A stretch of DNA of 52,102 nucleotides from Caryophanales bacterium (GTDB lineage Bacteria; Bacillota_I; Bacilli_A; Izemoplasmatales; UBA1188): the NCBI GenBank assembly GCA_020633845.1, contig JACKCW010000004.1, forward strand, positions 1 to 52,102, in the 5' to 3' direction. This document shows positions 41,234 through 50,486 of the stretch, in pieces (position 1 is the stretch's first letter; the number at the start of each line of letters is the position of its first letter). The notes under the pieces are model-generated. The model saw only the letters and a program-made list of their open reading frames with translations, searched no databases and was not told where the DNA came from. The position numbers were made by a program, and so were the translations under genes.

Positions 41234-41658
41234 CTTTCATCTTCCTTTTTAATCTTTTCTTCTATATATTTTTTAGCGCTTCTTAAAACATCTTTATCAG
41301 ATTCATGAGTAAGAGCGTCAAAAGCGTCAGAATAGTTTAGCCAGAAGGCATCTTTAACTTCTTCTTTTTGAACAATAATCGGGTCTTTATTTACCGTCGC
41401 AATAAAGAAGGTTACATCTTTAGTCACACCTTTTTTAGGTGAATAGGTAATGGTTTTTTCAAAAGACATATCTAAAAAAGCCGTTAATCCAAGCTCTTCT
41501 TTGATTTCTCTTAACGCCGTTTCTTTTGGAGTCTCACCTATTTCTTTATGTCCTTTCGGAAGAGAGACATGCCCAAGAAGCATCTTCTCGAGAAGAAACT
41601 CGGTTTCTTCATTTTGTATTCGGTATATTACTGCGCCGTAACTATGCTCCCTCACCAA
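41230..41658 (-). CDS. NUDIX hydrolase (Ap4A-type)
   Basis: Hydrolyses nucleoside diphosphates linked to another group; this short type is often an Ap4A hydrolase. The NUDIX box GHKEIGETPKETALREIKEELGL is complete. The protein opens with REHSYGAVIYR and has LPKGH before the box, as in bis(5'-nucleosyl)-tetraphosphatases. The start is either the TTG at 41658 or the next codon, GTG at 41655; the ribosome site GAGGT lies within the end of the alpha-glucosidase gene, which it overlaps by 17 bp. The role could be housecleaning or control of Ap4A levels. Confidence 0.9.
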   Translation of the reverse strand: MVREHSYGAVIYRIQNEETEFLLEKMLLGHVSLPKGHKEIGETPKETALREIKEELGLTAFLDMSFEKTITYSPKKGVTKDVTFFIATVNKDPIIVQKEEVKDAFWLNYSDAFDALTHESDKDVLRSAKKYIEEKIKKEDER

Positions 41659-43414
41659 TTATTTGTACCTCGTCTTCTGTTTCTTTTTCCTCTATTGAGC
41701 CTTTTTCACTATCAGGTGCGCTATCTTTATAAGAATAAAGAGTTGCTTGATACGGAGCAAGCACAATAGCGGAATCTTTAATTGCGGTATCTTGGTAGTT
41801 AGATAAAACGGCTTTCAAATCTTCTTTTAAAAGTTCGGACGGAATCTTATATATTTCTTCGGTGTTTTTAAAGTTCGCAACGACAAATAAATGGTCCGAA
41901 TCAAGAGTTCTACTATAGGAATAGATATTTCTGTCATTATGATTATATTCTTTAAAATCGCCGTATATGGCCGTTTTATTTTCTTTTTTGATCGCAATTA
42001 CTTTCTTGTAGAAATCAATAATCGAGTTTTCGCTCTTTAAATCGGCTTCCACATTTATTTCCTTATAATTCGGATTTGCATCCTGCCAAGGAGTTCCTTG
42101 GGAGAAACCGGCATTTATCTCGCTTGACCATTGCATCGGCACTCTGGCGTTATCTCTTGCTCCTTTTTTCATGCATTTCATAATAAGTTTTTTCGGGAAT
42201 AAATATTTCTTCATTAAATTATAAATATAATGACTTACCGGATCCTTATACTGATCAATATTATCGAAGTTAGCATTTGTCATACCGATTTCTTCGCCTT
42301 CAAAAATGAACGGGGTTCCCCATTGCATAAACATCATAAGCGGTAGCATCGTTGAAATCTCATAACGGAAATTTGCGGTATCAAAAGAAAAGCGAGAATT
42401 TGATCTTGGCTGATCGTGATTTTCCAGAACAAGAGTGTTCCAACCTTTACCGAAAAGTTTTTCCTGAGGGCCCGCAACTCCTTCTTTAAATTGAAGAAGA
42501 TTAAATTTTTTCGGAAGAACAGCAAGCCCGGATATCGAGTCGCTCGTTAAATGAGAAAAATTGAATATTGTGTCAAGTTCTCCCGACTCTTCACTAACAA
42601 AAAGAAGAGCGTCTTCATCATGAACTTTCATAGTTTCGCCGACTGTCATCGAGTCATATTTGGAAATAACGTCCTCGTTCACTTCGTGTAAATATTCGTG
42701 AATATGCGGTCCGTCAACATAGTATTTCATTCCCTTTGCTCCAAGAGTGCTATCGGATGGAAGACCTTCTACTTTTGAGAAGATATTAACGACGTCAAGC
42801 CTAAAGCCGTCAACACCCATATCTAGATAGAATTTAAAGATTTTTTTAATTTCTTCTCTTACTTTCGGGTTATCCCAGTTTAAATCCGGCTGTTCTTTGG
42901 TAAAAAGGTGAAGATAGAATTCGTCTTCGCTTCCCGGAAGTCTTTCCCAGGCCGAACCGGTAAAGGTTGAAACCCAGTTATTCGGCGGCAAAAGAGCGCC
43001 GTTTCTTTCAATGCCTTTTCTGATTATATAATAGTCTTTATATAAAGAGTCGGGGTTTTCAATAACGTCTTTAAACCACTTGTGTTCATTTGATGTGTGA
43101 TTAGCCACAAAGTCCATGATAACTTTGAGATTTCTTTTATGAGCTTCACTAAGCAGCTTTTTAAAATCATCCATTGTTCCGAAGGCTTCTGAGATCTTAT
43201 AATAGTCTCTAACATCATAACCATAATCGTGGTTAGGCGAATCATAAAGCGGTGAGAACCAAATTGCGGTCACTCCAAGGTCTTTGATGTAGTCCAGTTT
43301 AGAGATAATTCCTTGGATATCTCCCATACCGTCATTATTTGAATCCATGTAACTAAAAGGATAAATCTGATAGATTATCGCTTCTTTATACCATCTTGTT
43401 TTTTCTTTGTCCAT
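41642..43414 (-). CDS. GH13 alpha-glucosidase (oligo-1,6-glucosidase type)
   Basis: Cytosolic alpha-glucosidase that releases glucose from short alpha-glucosides; no signal peptide is present. The 590-residue protein has WYKEAIIYQIYP, DFVANHTS, the nucleophile DGFRLDVVN, acid/base TVGETMKV and ENHDQPR with the third carboxylate, matching the GH13 oligo-1,6-glucosidase or sucrose-isomerase-like subfamily. The C-terminal beta-domain ends with an acidic tail. Substrate may be isomaltose, trehalose-6-phosphate or similar; sequence alone does not decide. It heads an operon with the NUDIX gene and exoA. Confidence 0.93.
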   Translation of the reverse strand: MDKEKTRWYKEAIIYQIYPFSYMDSNNDGMGDIQGIISKLDYIKDLGVTAIWFSPLYDSPNHDYGYDVRDYYKISEAFGTMDDFKKLLSEAHKRNLKVIMDFVANHTSNEHKWFKDVIENPDSLYKDYYIIRKGIERNGALLPPNNWVSTFTGSAWERLPGSEDEFYLHLFTKEQPDLNWDNPKVREEIKKIFKFYLDMGVDGFRLDVVNIFSKVEGLPSDSTLGAKGMKYYVDGPHIHEYLHEVNEDVISKYDSMTVGETMKVHDEDALLFVSEESGELDTIFNFSHLTSDSISGLAVLPKKFNLLQFKEGVAGPQEKLFGKGWNTLVLENHDQPRSNSRFSFDTANFRYEISTMLPLMMFMQWGTPFIFEGEEIGMTNANFDNIDQYKDPVSHYIYNLMKKYLFPKKLIMKCMKKGARDNARVPMQWSSEINAGFSQGTPWQDANPNYKEINVEADLKSENSIIDFYKKVIAIKKENKTAIYGDFKEYNHNDRNIYSYSRTLDSDHLFVVANFKNTEEIYKIPSELLKEDLKAVLSNYQDTAIKDSAIVLAPYQATLYSYKDSAPDSEKGSIEEKETEDEVQIIGEGA

Positions 43415-43525
43415 GTGTGTCCCCTTTTTATAACTAAAAAGATTATAACAAACTTTTGTGATATATTAAAGAATTTGGCTTTCCTACCCGGTTTAATTAT
43501 GTTAGAATTTTCTTGAGGTGATAAA

Positions 43526-45268
43526 ATGCCGCTTAGAGTATCGCTAAATACGTTAAAATTGCTTTCTAGTTTTGTCAATACTAAGAAAACTATTCAGCCT
43601 ATTTTGGATCTTCCTCCCCAAAAACCGATGATAAACGATTCTGATCATTCATCTCTTCTTGAAAGAGGAAATCCGCTTGATGCCGGTTTTCCTGAAGGCT
43701 ATATCGAGAGCTATTTCCATGAAATTGAAAATGACGACTCGATTTATCCTCACCAAATAATGGTAATAAAAGACGGAAAGGTTATCGGCGAAAAGGTATA
43801 CGAGCCCTATGATAAGAAAACCTGGAACGCTTGTTTTTCCTTAACCAAAACAACAATCGGACTTGCTATCGGTTTTCTTTATGATGAAGGAAAGATTGAC
43901 CTGGATGAAAAATATTTCCATGTTTTGGCTCCGAAAAAACCAATAAACATATACCAAAAAGACATAACCATTAGGCATTTACTAACTATGACCACCGGCG
44001 TCAGGTTCAATGAATCTAGTTCGGCGGTAAGTAAAGAGTGGATTAAGGATTATATGTCGGCTACCGTAAAATTTAAGGCTGGCAGTAAGTTTGAATATAA
44101 CTCTTTAAACACCTATATTTTATCCGCTATCGTCACAAAAATCGCCGGCGAAAGTGTTACTTCTTTTCTTAAAAGAAAGCTTTACGATCCGCTCGGAATA
44201 AAAGATTTTTATTACGAAGTATCGCCGGAAGGGATTGAAAAAGGCGGCTGGGGGCTTTATCTCACGACGGAAGATATGGCCAAGCTTGGCCTTCTAATAT
44301 TAAATAATGGTAAATGGAATGGTAAGGAGATTATCTCTGAGGATTGGATTAAGAAAATGTCGTCAACCGAAATGAAAGTCGGAATGGTCGGACAAAAATT
44401 CGATTATGGCTTCCAAATGTGGACGAAAGAAAAGACGGGATTATGTTGCTATAACGGTCTTTTTGATCAGGATATAATCATTTATCGAAATACCGGCATA
44501 GTGCTTGTCTCTGCTTGTGGAAACAACGACGCTTTCCATTCCAATAATATCTTTAGAATTCACGAGAAATACTTTGCGAAGCCGCCAAGAGAATACTTTC
44601 GTTGTAAACCGCTCATTAAGAATGTAAAAAAAGAAAGTGATCCTTCTCTTTTTCATTACTATTCGCGGTTAAATAATAATTATTTTAAGGCAGTAGAAAA
44701 AAATACGGCTTCTGTTAGTGTTCTTCCGTTTGTTCTTCAGGTAGTGATGAATACGTATACTTCAGGCTTCAGCGGATTTTCTTTTAAGAAAGAGAGTGGC
44801 GATTATATTCTTCATATCGACCAGGTTAACGAGGATATCAACCTTCACTACAATTTTGATAAAGGGGTAAGACAAACTCTTTCCTTTTACAAAAACAAAT
44901 ATGAATGCGTGGTAAAGGGGCGTTTCACGAGAACCGAAGAAGACGCGCCGCTTCTTCTGATATCGATTTACTTTTTGGAATTCGCTTCTGTTAGATATAT
45001 CAAAATATTCTTTACTAAAGACGGAAAGAGTTTGCGAGTTCAACTTAACGAAAACCCGGGCAAATTCTTTGTGTTTAATCTCTTGTCTTTCGCAGATGAA
45101 AAAACTGAAAAACTTTTAAAGAGTATGGCCAATATCATTGATACCAACATTCTTATCTCTAAGATGAATGAAATAATCCAGCCGGATTTTACCGCTATTA
45201 GATGTAAAACCGAAACTCTTTTAGAAGATGAAAAAGAGTTTTTGGGTTTCAAGGAGGAAGATAATTAA
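43526..45268 (+). CDS. serine hydrolase (class C beta-lactamase family) with extra C-terminal domain
   Basis: Penicillin-binding-protein-like serine hydrolase. Motif 1 is CFSLTKTT (the SxxK Ser-Lys pair), motif 2 is EYNSLNTYIL, and the GGWGLYLTTEDMAKLG segment is common in this family. After about residue 360 a region of some 220 residues follows that I do not recognise; it may be a lipocalin-like or other accessory domain. There is no clear signal peptide, so it may be cytosolic. Substrate unknown; not evidence for antibiotic resistance. The start ATG follows GAGGTG. It is followed without gap by a zinc-ribbon gene. Confidence 0.83.
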   Translation: MPLRVSLNTLKLLSSFVNTKKTIQPILDLPPQKPMINDSDHSSLLERGNPLDAGFPEGYIESYFHEIENDDSIYPHQIMVIKDGKVIGEKVYEPYDKKTWNACFSLTKTTIGLAIGFLYDEGKIDLDEKYFHVLAPKKPINIYQKDITIRHLLTMTTGVRFNESSSAVSKEWIKDYMSATVKFKAGSKFEYNSLNTYILSAIVTKIAGESVTSFLKRKLYDPLGIKDFYYEVSPEGIEKGGWGLYLTTEDMAKLGLLILNNGKWNGKEIISEDWIKKMSSTEMKVGMVGQKFDYGFQMWTKEKTGLCCYNGLFDQDIIIYRNTGIVLVSACGNNDAFHSNNIFRIHEKYFAKPPREYFRCKPLIKNVKKESDPSLFHYYSRLNNNYFKAVEKNTASVSVLPFVLQVVMNTYTSGFSGFSFKKESGDYILHIDQVNEDINLHYNFDKGVRQTLSFYKNKYECVVKGRFTRTEEDAPLLLISIYFLEFASVRYIKIFFTKDGKSLRVQLNENPGKFFVFNLLSFADEKTEKLLKSMANIIDTNILISKMNEIIQPDFTAIRCKTETLLEDEKEFLGFKEEDN

Positions 45269-45576
45269 TGCTTTATTGTAAAAACTGCGGCAAACCGGTC
45301 AAAAGAAAAGATAAGGTTTGCCCTTCCTGCGGCTGTAATTTACGAAAACCGGTGGAAGAGCCAATTTCCGGTTACTATAAGGTTTCCAATGCCGTTGTGT
45401 TTGCCACACTCAGTATTGTCACCGCTTTTCTTCCGGGACCCGGAGTAGTATTCGGAATTATCGGTATCAATTTAGGAAAAAGAGATTTTTCAAAGAAAGT
45501 CGTTAAAGCCAGTATTATTGGTCTTGTGCTTTCTTTAGTATCACTCGGAATTTGGCTGTATTTGGCCCTTAAATAA
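45268..45576 (+). CDS. zinc-ribbon membrane protein
   Basis: A 102-residue protein with an N-terminal zinc ribbon (CKNCGK and CPSCGC) and two hydrophobic segments (about residues 40-65 and 78-100). Its start shares one base with the stop of the serine hydrolase (TAATG), so translation is coupled. Such small zinc-ribbon/TM proteins are common in low-GC Gram-positives and lack a known function. A terminator follows directly. Confidence 0.85.
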   Translation: MLYCKNCGKPVKRKDKVCPSCGCNLRKPVEEPISGYYKVSNAVVFATLSIVTAFLPGPGVVFGIIGINLGKRDFSKKVVKASIIGLVLSLVSLGIWLYLALK

Positions 45577-45602
45577 AAAAGAAACCAAATGGTTTCTTTT
45601 TT
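45576..45602. terminator. bidirectional terminator
   Basis: Stem AAAAAAGAAACCA/TGGTTTCTTTTTT with a 2-base spacer, between the convergent zinc-ribbon gene and TrmH-type gene. Confidence 0.85.
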
Positions 45603-46323
45603 ATTGCTTGCTATGGGTTTTAGAATAATACTCATAAAGAGCGATAGAAGAGGCGTTAGTGATATTAAGCGAATCAATCTTATCGGAATGCTTGATGACA
45701 ACACTGTTTTGATCAAGATATTTATCATCTATCCCCGTCGCTTCGTTTCCGAAAACGAGAGATAGAGGCTTTTGGTTAAAATATTCGTCTCTTAAGTTCT
45801 TTTTTGCTTTAAGCATAAACTTAATCAAATGATGAAGCGGATATTTTTCGATGTATTCTTCCAAACTTTGGAAATAGGCAATTCTTAAAGAAAAAATCGA
45901 ACCCATAGAACTTCTTATAACTTTCGGGTCAAAAAAGTCCACTCCCGGTTTAATAATCGCAATATCGTTTATTTCAAATCCTAAAGAACTTCTGATCATC
46001 GTTCCGAGGTTACCCATATTTTGGGGATTCATGAGCACCATGTGGTCAGAATCTTTAGACAAACAATCATTATATTTTTCAAAGACCCCGATTACATAAC
46101 AGTTTTCCTTTTGAGAAAGTTTAGCTATTAGATTATCGTTTATGATCACTTTATTTATTCCAACTATCTTTTCTATTTCTTTTTTTACTTTTTCGTTAGT
46201 AAAAGACGAGTGAAAAATGACTTTATCGACCTTATCTTTTTTGGCTCTAACGAGTTCTAAAGTCGGAAAAGCACCGAGAGTATAAGAATAAGATAAATCC
46301 TTTCTGTAGGCTTTAATTTCCAT
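45601..46323 (-). CDS. TrmH/SpoU-family RNA methyltransferase
   Basis: 2'-O-methyltransferase of the trefoil-knot SPOUT family acting on rRNA or tRNA. Start at the ATG of 46323 after GGAG, giving 240 residues. The three family motifs are present: NPQNMGNLGTMIRSS, LVFGNEATGID and SLNITNASSIALYEY. Target nucleotide is not determinable. It starts 1 bp after the ABC-F gene stop, forming an operon of two translation-linked genes. Confidence 0.92.
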   Translation of the reverse strand: MEIKAYRKDLSYSYTLGAFPTLELVRAKKDKVDKVIFHSSFTNEKVKKEIEKIVGINKVIINDNLIAKLSQKENCYVIGVFEKYNDCLSKDSDHMVLMNPQNMGNLGTMIRSSLGFEINDIAIIKPGVDFFDPKVIRSSMGSIFSLRIAYFQSLEEYIEKYPLHHLIKFMLKAKKNLRDEYFNQKPLSLVFGNEATGIDDKYLDQNSVVIKHSDKIDSLNITNASSIALYEYYSKTHSKQ

Positions 46324-46324
46324 T

Positions 46325-47869
46325 TTATTCTCCTTTTTTGAAGCTGATGACATAGTCGACTAAGTCATCCGCGAAGCCTTTTTCGTGGGATACAATAATT
46401 ACTGAACCCGGGAAGTCTTCTATTGATTCGTGCAAAGCTTCTTTGGATACTTTATCTAAATGATTGGTCGGCTCGTCTAAAATCAGAAAATTAGACTTAA
46501 GAAGAGTCATTCTCGATAAACGTACTCTTTGTCTTTCCCCACCGGATAACTCCGACATTTTCTTAATGGCAAGGTCCCTTTTAATACCAAGAGGAGCAAG
46601 TGTCTTAAAAACGTCTTCGTTTTTCATATCAGGATATTTTTCTCTAATGTAACCCACAGGCGTTAAAGACTCGTCAAATGCTTCTTCTTGGGAAAAGTAA
46701 TTGATGGTAGCCGAAGGATTAATCCTAAAACTACCGGAAATCGGCGGGATGGAGGAAAGAATAGTTTTAACAAGCGTACTTTTTCCGACTCCGTTTCTAC
46801 CGATTAACTCAATCCTTTCGTTTTTCTTTAAAATATGTGATACCGGTGGCAGGAGCGGTGAGTCATAGCCGACTACAAGTTCATCAAGTACTAAAGCCTG
46901 TTGGCCTAGATCTTTAGAATAAGGAAAACGAATATGAATTTTATATTCTTCCTTCGGTTTTTCTATGACTGTCAGTTTATCAAGCATTTTTCTTCTGGAT
47001 TGCGCTCTTTTAGTAGTGGAGGCCCTTGTTAAGTTTTTCTCGATAAACATCTTGGTTTTTTTAATAAATTCTTTTTGTCTTTCATATTCTTTTTCGGCTC
47101 TTTCATGACGAGAGTCTCTCTCTAAAAGATAATATGAATAGTCACCTTTATATTTTACAATATTTTTATTTTCAAGAGCGTAAACAACTTTAGAAATGCT
47201 TTTTAAAAAAGCATCATCATGAGAAATAATTAAAAAGGTTCCTTTAAAAGCGTTTAAATAGCCTTCAAGCCACTCGATATGGTATTTATCTAGGAAGTTC
47301 GTCGGCTCGTCCATTAAAAGAACGTCAGGTTTTTCCAGAAGAAGTTTCGCCAGATAAACCTTAGCTTTTTCCCCTCCCGATATCATCGAAAGAGGAAGAG
47401 ATAGATCAATTTCTTTTAGTCCGAGTCCGTTTACCACGTTATTGACTTCAACCTCGATATTATAAAAATTATCAATCTCTAAAGATTCTCTTATCGATTC
47501 GGCTCTTTCAAGTAATTTTGCTTGATTATCTCCGTTTGATAAAGATGCTTCTTGATAAAGGGCGTTCAGTTTTTCTTCTCTTTCAAAAAGATCTTTATAC
47601 ACTCCGTAAAGGTATTCATCAATACGCATATCCCCTTTTACTTCCAGTTGTTGATCAAGGTAAGCATAACTTATTCCTTTGGCCCACTCTATTTTTCCGG
47701 AATCAAGAGAAAGATCATGACAAAGAAGCCGCATAAGAGTAGTTTTACCGCTCCCGTTCGGTCCGACCAAGGTAGCGTGCTCGCTCATTTGTAAGGCAAA
47801 AGACAGAGAATTATATAAGTTCTCGTTTTGATATCCGAAATTAAGATTCTCAACCGTTAATACTGACAT
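46325..47869 (-). CDS. ABC-F ATPase
   Basis: Cytosolic ribosome-associated ATPase with two ABC domains and no membrane part. First domain: Walker A GPNGSGKTT, signature MISGGEKAKVYLAKLL, Walker B DVLLMDEPTNFLD. Second: GRNGVGKSTLVKTI, LSGGERQRVRLSRM and NFLILDEPTNHLD. The linker between them (about residues 250-310) is Lys/Arg-rich, as in ABC-F translation factors. Family members rescue stalled ribosomes or confer resistance to ribosome-targeting antibiotics; which applies here is not decidable. Length 514 is typical. A 23S methyltransferase-type gene follows. Confidence 0.93.
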   Translation of the reverse strand: MSVLTVENLNFGYQNENLYNSLSFALQMSEHATLVGPNGSGKTTLMRLLCHDLSLDSGKIEWAKGISYAYLDQQLEVKGDMRIDEYLYGVYKDLFEREEKLNALYQEASLSNGDNQAKLLERAESIRESLEIDNFYNIEVEVNNVVNGLGLKEIDLSLPLSMISGGEKAKVYLAKLLLEKPDVLLMDEPTNFLDKYHIEWLEGYLNAFKGTFLIISHDDAFLKSISKVVYALENKNIVKYKGDYSYYLLERDSRHERAEKEYERQKEFIKKTKMFIEKNLTRASTTKRAQSRRKMLDKLTVIEKPKEEYKIHIRFPYSKDLGQQALVLDELVVGYDSPLLPPVSHILKKNERIELIGRNGVGKSTLVKTILSSIPPISGSFRINPSATINYFSQEEAFDESLTPVGYIREKYPDMKNEDVFKTLAPLGIKRDLAIKKMSELSGGERQRVRLSRMTLLKSNFLILDEPTNHLDKVSKEALHESIEDFPGSVIIVSHEKGFADDLVDYVISFKKGE

Positions 47870-47896
47870 ACTTTTACCTCTTTAAACATTTTACCA

Positions 47897-47929
47897 TAAG
47901 AAAAGGAAACCGCGTTTAAAGGTTTCCTT
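47897..47929 (-). terminator. terminator after desulfoferrodoxin
   Basis: Stem AAGGAAACC/GGTTTCCTT with a 9-base loop, followed by TTCTT on the minus strand. Confidence 0.7.
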
Positions 47930-47950
47930 ATCTTTAGTCCTTAAAAAGTA

Positions 47951-48322
47951 TTATTCGCTTTTCCAAAGGCCGTGAAGGTTGCAGTAAGCGTAAGCAGCAA
48001 CCACTTTGTCGCCTTCAACTATTTCGAATTCAGCAACAGGTGCATCTCCCGGTTTTAATACTTTTCTTTGGTTTCCGGTTTCAGTTTCTAAGGCAATCCA
48101 TTCGATGTAATGAGCCTCAATCATCGGATGCAGAGTTGTGCTGACAGTAACCTTAACGTGATTTCCGTTAACGGCGATAACCGGAATATGCTTTTCAGTA
48201 GCGGCTTCAGTCGAATTTGGAATGAGTTCAGTCATCTTTTCTCCGCAACAAACCACCTTAACTCCGGACTCCTTTAAATAAGATATAATATTACCACAAT
48301 GTTTACAAACGTAGAATTTCAT
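47951..48322 (-). CDS. dfx: desulfoferrodoxin (superoxide reductase)
   Basis: Reduces superoxide to peroxide without making oxygen; a mark of anaerobes. The 123-residue protein has the N-terminal rubredoxin-like iron site (C6, C9, C25, C26) and the catalytic iron site with H45, H65, H71, C114 and H117 in CNLHGLW. It is the two-iron type. It has its own strong promoter. With OsmC/lipoyl-E3 and Spx it indicates that oxygen exposure is an occasional stress. Peroxide from this reaction needs a partner such as a peroxidase. Confidence 0.96.
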   Translation of the reverse strand: MKFYVCKHCGNIISYLKESGVKVVCCGEKMTELIPNSTEAATEKHIPVIAVNGNHVKVTVSTTLHPMIEAHYIEWIALETETGNQRKVLKPGDAPVAEFEIVEGDKVVAAYAYCNLHGLWKSE

Positions 48323-48342
48323 AAAAGCCTCCTTATGTCTAA

Positions 48343-48371
48343 ATGATATAAAATCCCTTTAGAATTGTCAA
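48343..48371 (-). promoter_or_regulatory. promoter of dfx
   Basis: Perfect TTGACA (48371-48366), 17-base spacer, TATCAT (48348-48343) on the minus strand, then AAGGAGG before the ATG. Confidence 0.8.
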
Positions 48372-48380
48372 TTTATTTGC

Positions 48381-49193
48381 CTATGCCTTTATTTTGATAT
48401 AAACGGGATAATGGTCAGATGAATAAACCCCATCATAAGTCTTGTCAAGAACGGAATATGAGTCGACCTCAATACTGCCTGATACAAAGATATAATCAAT
48501 TCTTTCTCCACTTAAACTTCTTCCGAAATCTTGAAAGGTTATCGAGTCATGCGATTTTTTTGCTTTAACAAGAGAATCAGACAAGAAAGAAGCCGCTTTT
48601 TGATAAGTCAAAGACGATGGGTAATCATTAAAATCGCCCATTAGGACGACTTTTTCTATCCCTTTTTCTTTTACCAGTTTTTCAATTATGTTAATTCCTT
48701 CTTTTCTGGCCTCTTCCGATATATGATCTAAATGAGTGTTTATCACCAGATAAACTACGGAAGAAAACAAGTCTTTAAGAACTGTATAGGTTAATATCCG
48801 ATAACAGCACGAATTAAAATCCTTACTCATCACTTTTGGGGTTTTACTTAACCATAAAGTATCACTTTCTAAAAGGTTAAAACGATCAACACGATAAAAT
48901 ATCGGACAACTCTCGGCATAATCGCCTTCTTCTCTGTACTTAAGAATATAGGAATAACCAATAAGGGAAGTTGTCACATATGATGCTTCTTCTTCCTGCA
49001 TTTCCTGGAAAGCGATGATATCCGGTTTAATTTCTTTAATATTTTCTATCACTAAATCGGCTCTATAAAAGAAGGACATTGTCCCGGTGTCTTTATAGTT
49101 GTTCTGACGGATATTAAGCGTCATGAAAGTAATATGAGAGTTGTCTTTTATATCTTTGGAATTGAAATAGTTTTTATCATGAATATATTTCAT
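48381..49193 (-). CDS. endonuclease/exonuclease/phosphatase-fold protein
   Basis: A 270-residue member of the EEP fold (DNase I, phosphatases, sphingomyelinases). Visible motifs are FMTLNIRQNN, IAFQEMQ, NTHLDH, LMGDFNDYP and SSDHYPVYIKI, giving the metal and catalytic residues. No signal peptide is present, so it is likely cytosolic. Among EEP groups it looks like the general phosphodiesterase set (sugar-phosphate or nucleotide targets) rather than an AP endonuclease. It starts four bases inside the preceding SGNH hydrolase gene end, so they are co-translated. Confidence 0.87.
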   Translation of the reverse strand: MKYIHDKNYFNSKDIKDNSHITFMTLNIRQNNYKDTGTMSFFYRADLVIENIKEIKPDIIAFQEMQEEEASYVTTSLIGYSYILKYREEGDYAESCPIFYRVDRFNLLESDTLWLSKTPKVMSKDFNSCCYRILTYTVLKDLFSSVVYLVINTHLDHISEEARKEGINIIEKLVKEKGIEKVVLMGDFNDYPSSLTYQKAASFLSDSLVKAKKSHDSITFQDFGRSLSGERIDYIFVSGSIEVDSYSVLDKTYDGVYSSDHYPVYIKIKA

Positions 49194-49777
49194 TTAAGTA
49201 TTCTTTTGGTAATTTCCACAATTTTATCGGCGCATACAGCATAACCTTCATTGGTTAAGTGAAGCATGTCCGGACATTTATAATATTTATCGCCCTCAAG
49301 ACATGCGCTATATAAATCGAGTACTTCGACATCTAACGCCTTCATTAAATCTTCCGCGGCAGAATTAAAGGTTAAAACCCAAGAGTTTTTATAGGTTATA
49401 GTTGCTCCCGTTCCCGTGTTGTCTTTAGATTTTCCTTCGTCGTAAATCGGCAGAGAGTTAATAAAAATCGGGATGGAAGACGACTGTCTTACCATTTCGA
49501 CGATTCTTCTTAATCCTTCAAGATAGATGGGGATTGGATTGAAAGGTTCCATCATTGGCGGTTCGATATTCATATCCCAGTAACCGCTATTGAAAAAGAC
49601 GATATCAAAAGGGCCGTGCTCTTTGATTAGTTGATTAAGTTGCCAGAGTTCGTATTGAACGAATCTTCCGTTGTCGCTTTCGTAATAATATACTTCCGAG
49701 TAATCCTTTAGGAGATTTGTGACCATGCCCTGGTAACCCATTCTTATCGAATCGCCTATCAAACATATTTTTTTCAT
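49190..49777 (-). CDS. SGNH/GDSL hydrolase
   Basis: Start at the ATG of 49777 with GAGGAT upstream, giving 195 residues. The four SGNH blocks are visible: nucleophile in LIGDSIRMGY, Gly within DNGRF, Asn in FFNSGYWDMN, and Asp/His in CPDMLHLTNEGY. Enzymes of this type are esterases or acylhydrolases of sugars and lipids. No signal peptide is present. Operon with the EEP-fold gene; a joint function is possible but unknown. Confidence 0.88.
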   Translation of the reverse strand: MKKICLIGDSIRMGYQGMVTNLLKDYSEVYYYESDNGRFVQYELWQLNQLIKEHGPFDIVFFNSGYWDMNIEPPMMEPFNPIPIYLEGLRRIVEMVRQSSSIPIFINSLPIYDEGKSKDNTGTGATITYKNSWVLTFNSAAEDLMKALDVEVLDLYSACLEGDKYYKCPDMLHLTNEGYAVCADKIVEITKRILK

Positions 49778-49827
49778 ACATATCCTCATTTCAAAAGATT
49801 ATAAAACAAAAGTGCAAATTAAGTAAT

Positions 49828-49856
49828 AAAAAAGTCCGATTTTATCGGACTTTTTT
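49828..49856. terminator. terminator between the unknown membrane protein and SGNH hydrolase genes
   Basis: Perfect stem AAAAAAGTCCGAT/ATCGGACTTTTTT with a 3-base loop; symmetrical, but used mainly for the minus-strand membrane-protein gene. Confidence 0.85.
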
Positions 49857-50486
49857 CTAGATGACTCCAAGTGGAATCAAAATCGCAAGAAGCAGAATAT
49901 TAAGCCCGATTAATGATGAAAGGAATATTTTTTGGAATTTCGGTTTCGCATCCGGCACAAAGACGGCCGCGATAAAGAAAGGCACATAGGTAGTAATGCA
50001 AACCGGGATAGCTCCCCACCAAGGATAAACCCAAACGAATTTTCCGGTCCAATATAAGAATATTTCGATGACAGAGAACAATAAACTCATGCTGATAACA
50101 GTCCACCATTTAACGGATAGTCCCAGAATTTTTTTGGTTCTGTCTAAAGGAAGCATTCTCCACGCTACCATACCGGCAATCGAGAACATAAACGACAATT
50201 CCACAGATACCCCGATTAAAAGAATAAATGAAGTGGAATCATTGGTTACCGCCCAAAGCGGGTAACCGGTTGTTTTGGCAATTACGGCGTTCATTATTTC
50301 ATAAAACCAGTGAACGGCATAAAGGGAAATACCGGCAACTAACATCTTATACTCTTTTTTCCGATATAAATCCCAATAGATAAAGACGACTATCGCTAAA
50401 AAGAAAATGGTCGTCCAATTAAAGTTACTTGGATCTCTTACAATAATTTGATCGATAAGGCCAGCATTGCTCCAACTTCCAAACAT
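49857..50486 (-). CDS. unknown six-helix membrane protein
   Basis: A 209-residue protein with about six hydrophobic segments (around residues 22-38, 48-68, 83-108, 125-145, 153-175 and 187-208). It is Trp-rich near the membrane surface (KWWTVISMS, VYPWWGAIP). I do not recognise a family and see no active-site motif. The ATG follows AGGAGG and a TATAAT-type -10. It is a single-gene transcript ended by a clear terminator. Channel, lipid-enzyme or polyketide/carotenoid-like membrane roles cannot be told apart. Confidence 0.7.
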   Translation of the reverse strand: MFGSWSNAGLIDQIIVRDPSNFNWTTIFFLAIVVFIYWDLYRKKEYKMLVAGISLYAVHWFYEIMNAVIAKTTGYPLWAVTNDSTSFILLIGVSVELSFMFSIAGMVAWRMLPLDRTKKILGLSVKWWTVISMSLLFSVIEIFLYWTGKFVWVYPWWGAIPVCITTYVPFFIAAVFVPDAKPKFQKIFLSSLIGLNILLLAILIPLGVI

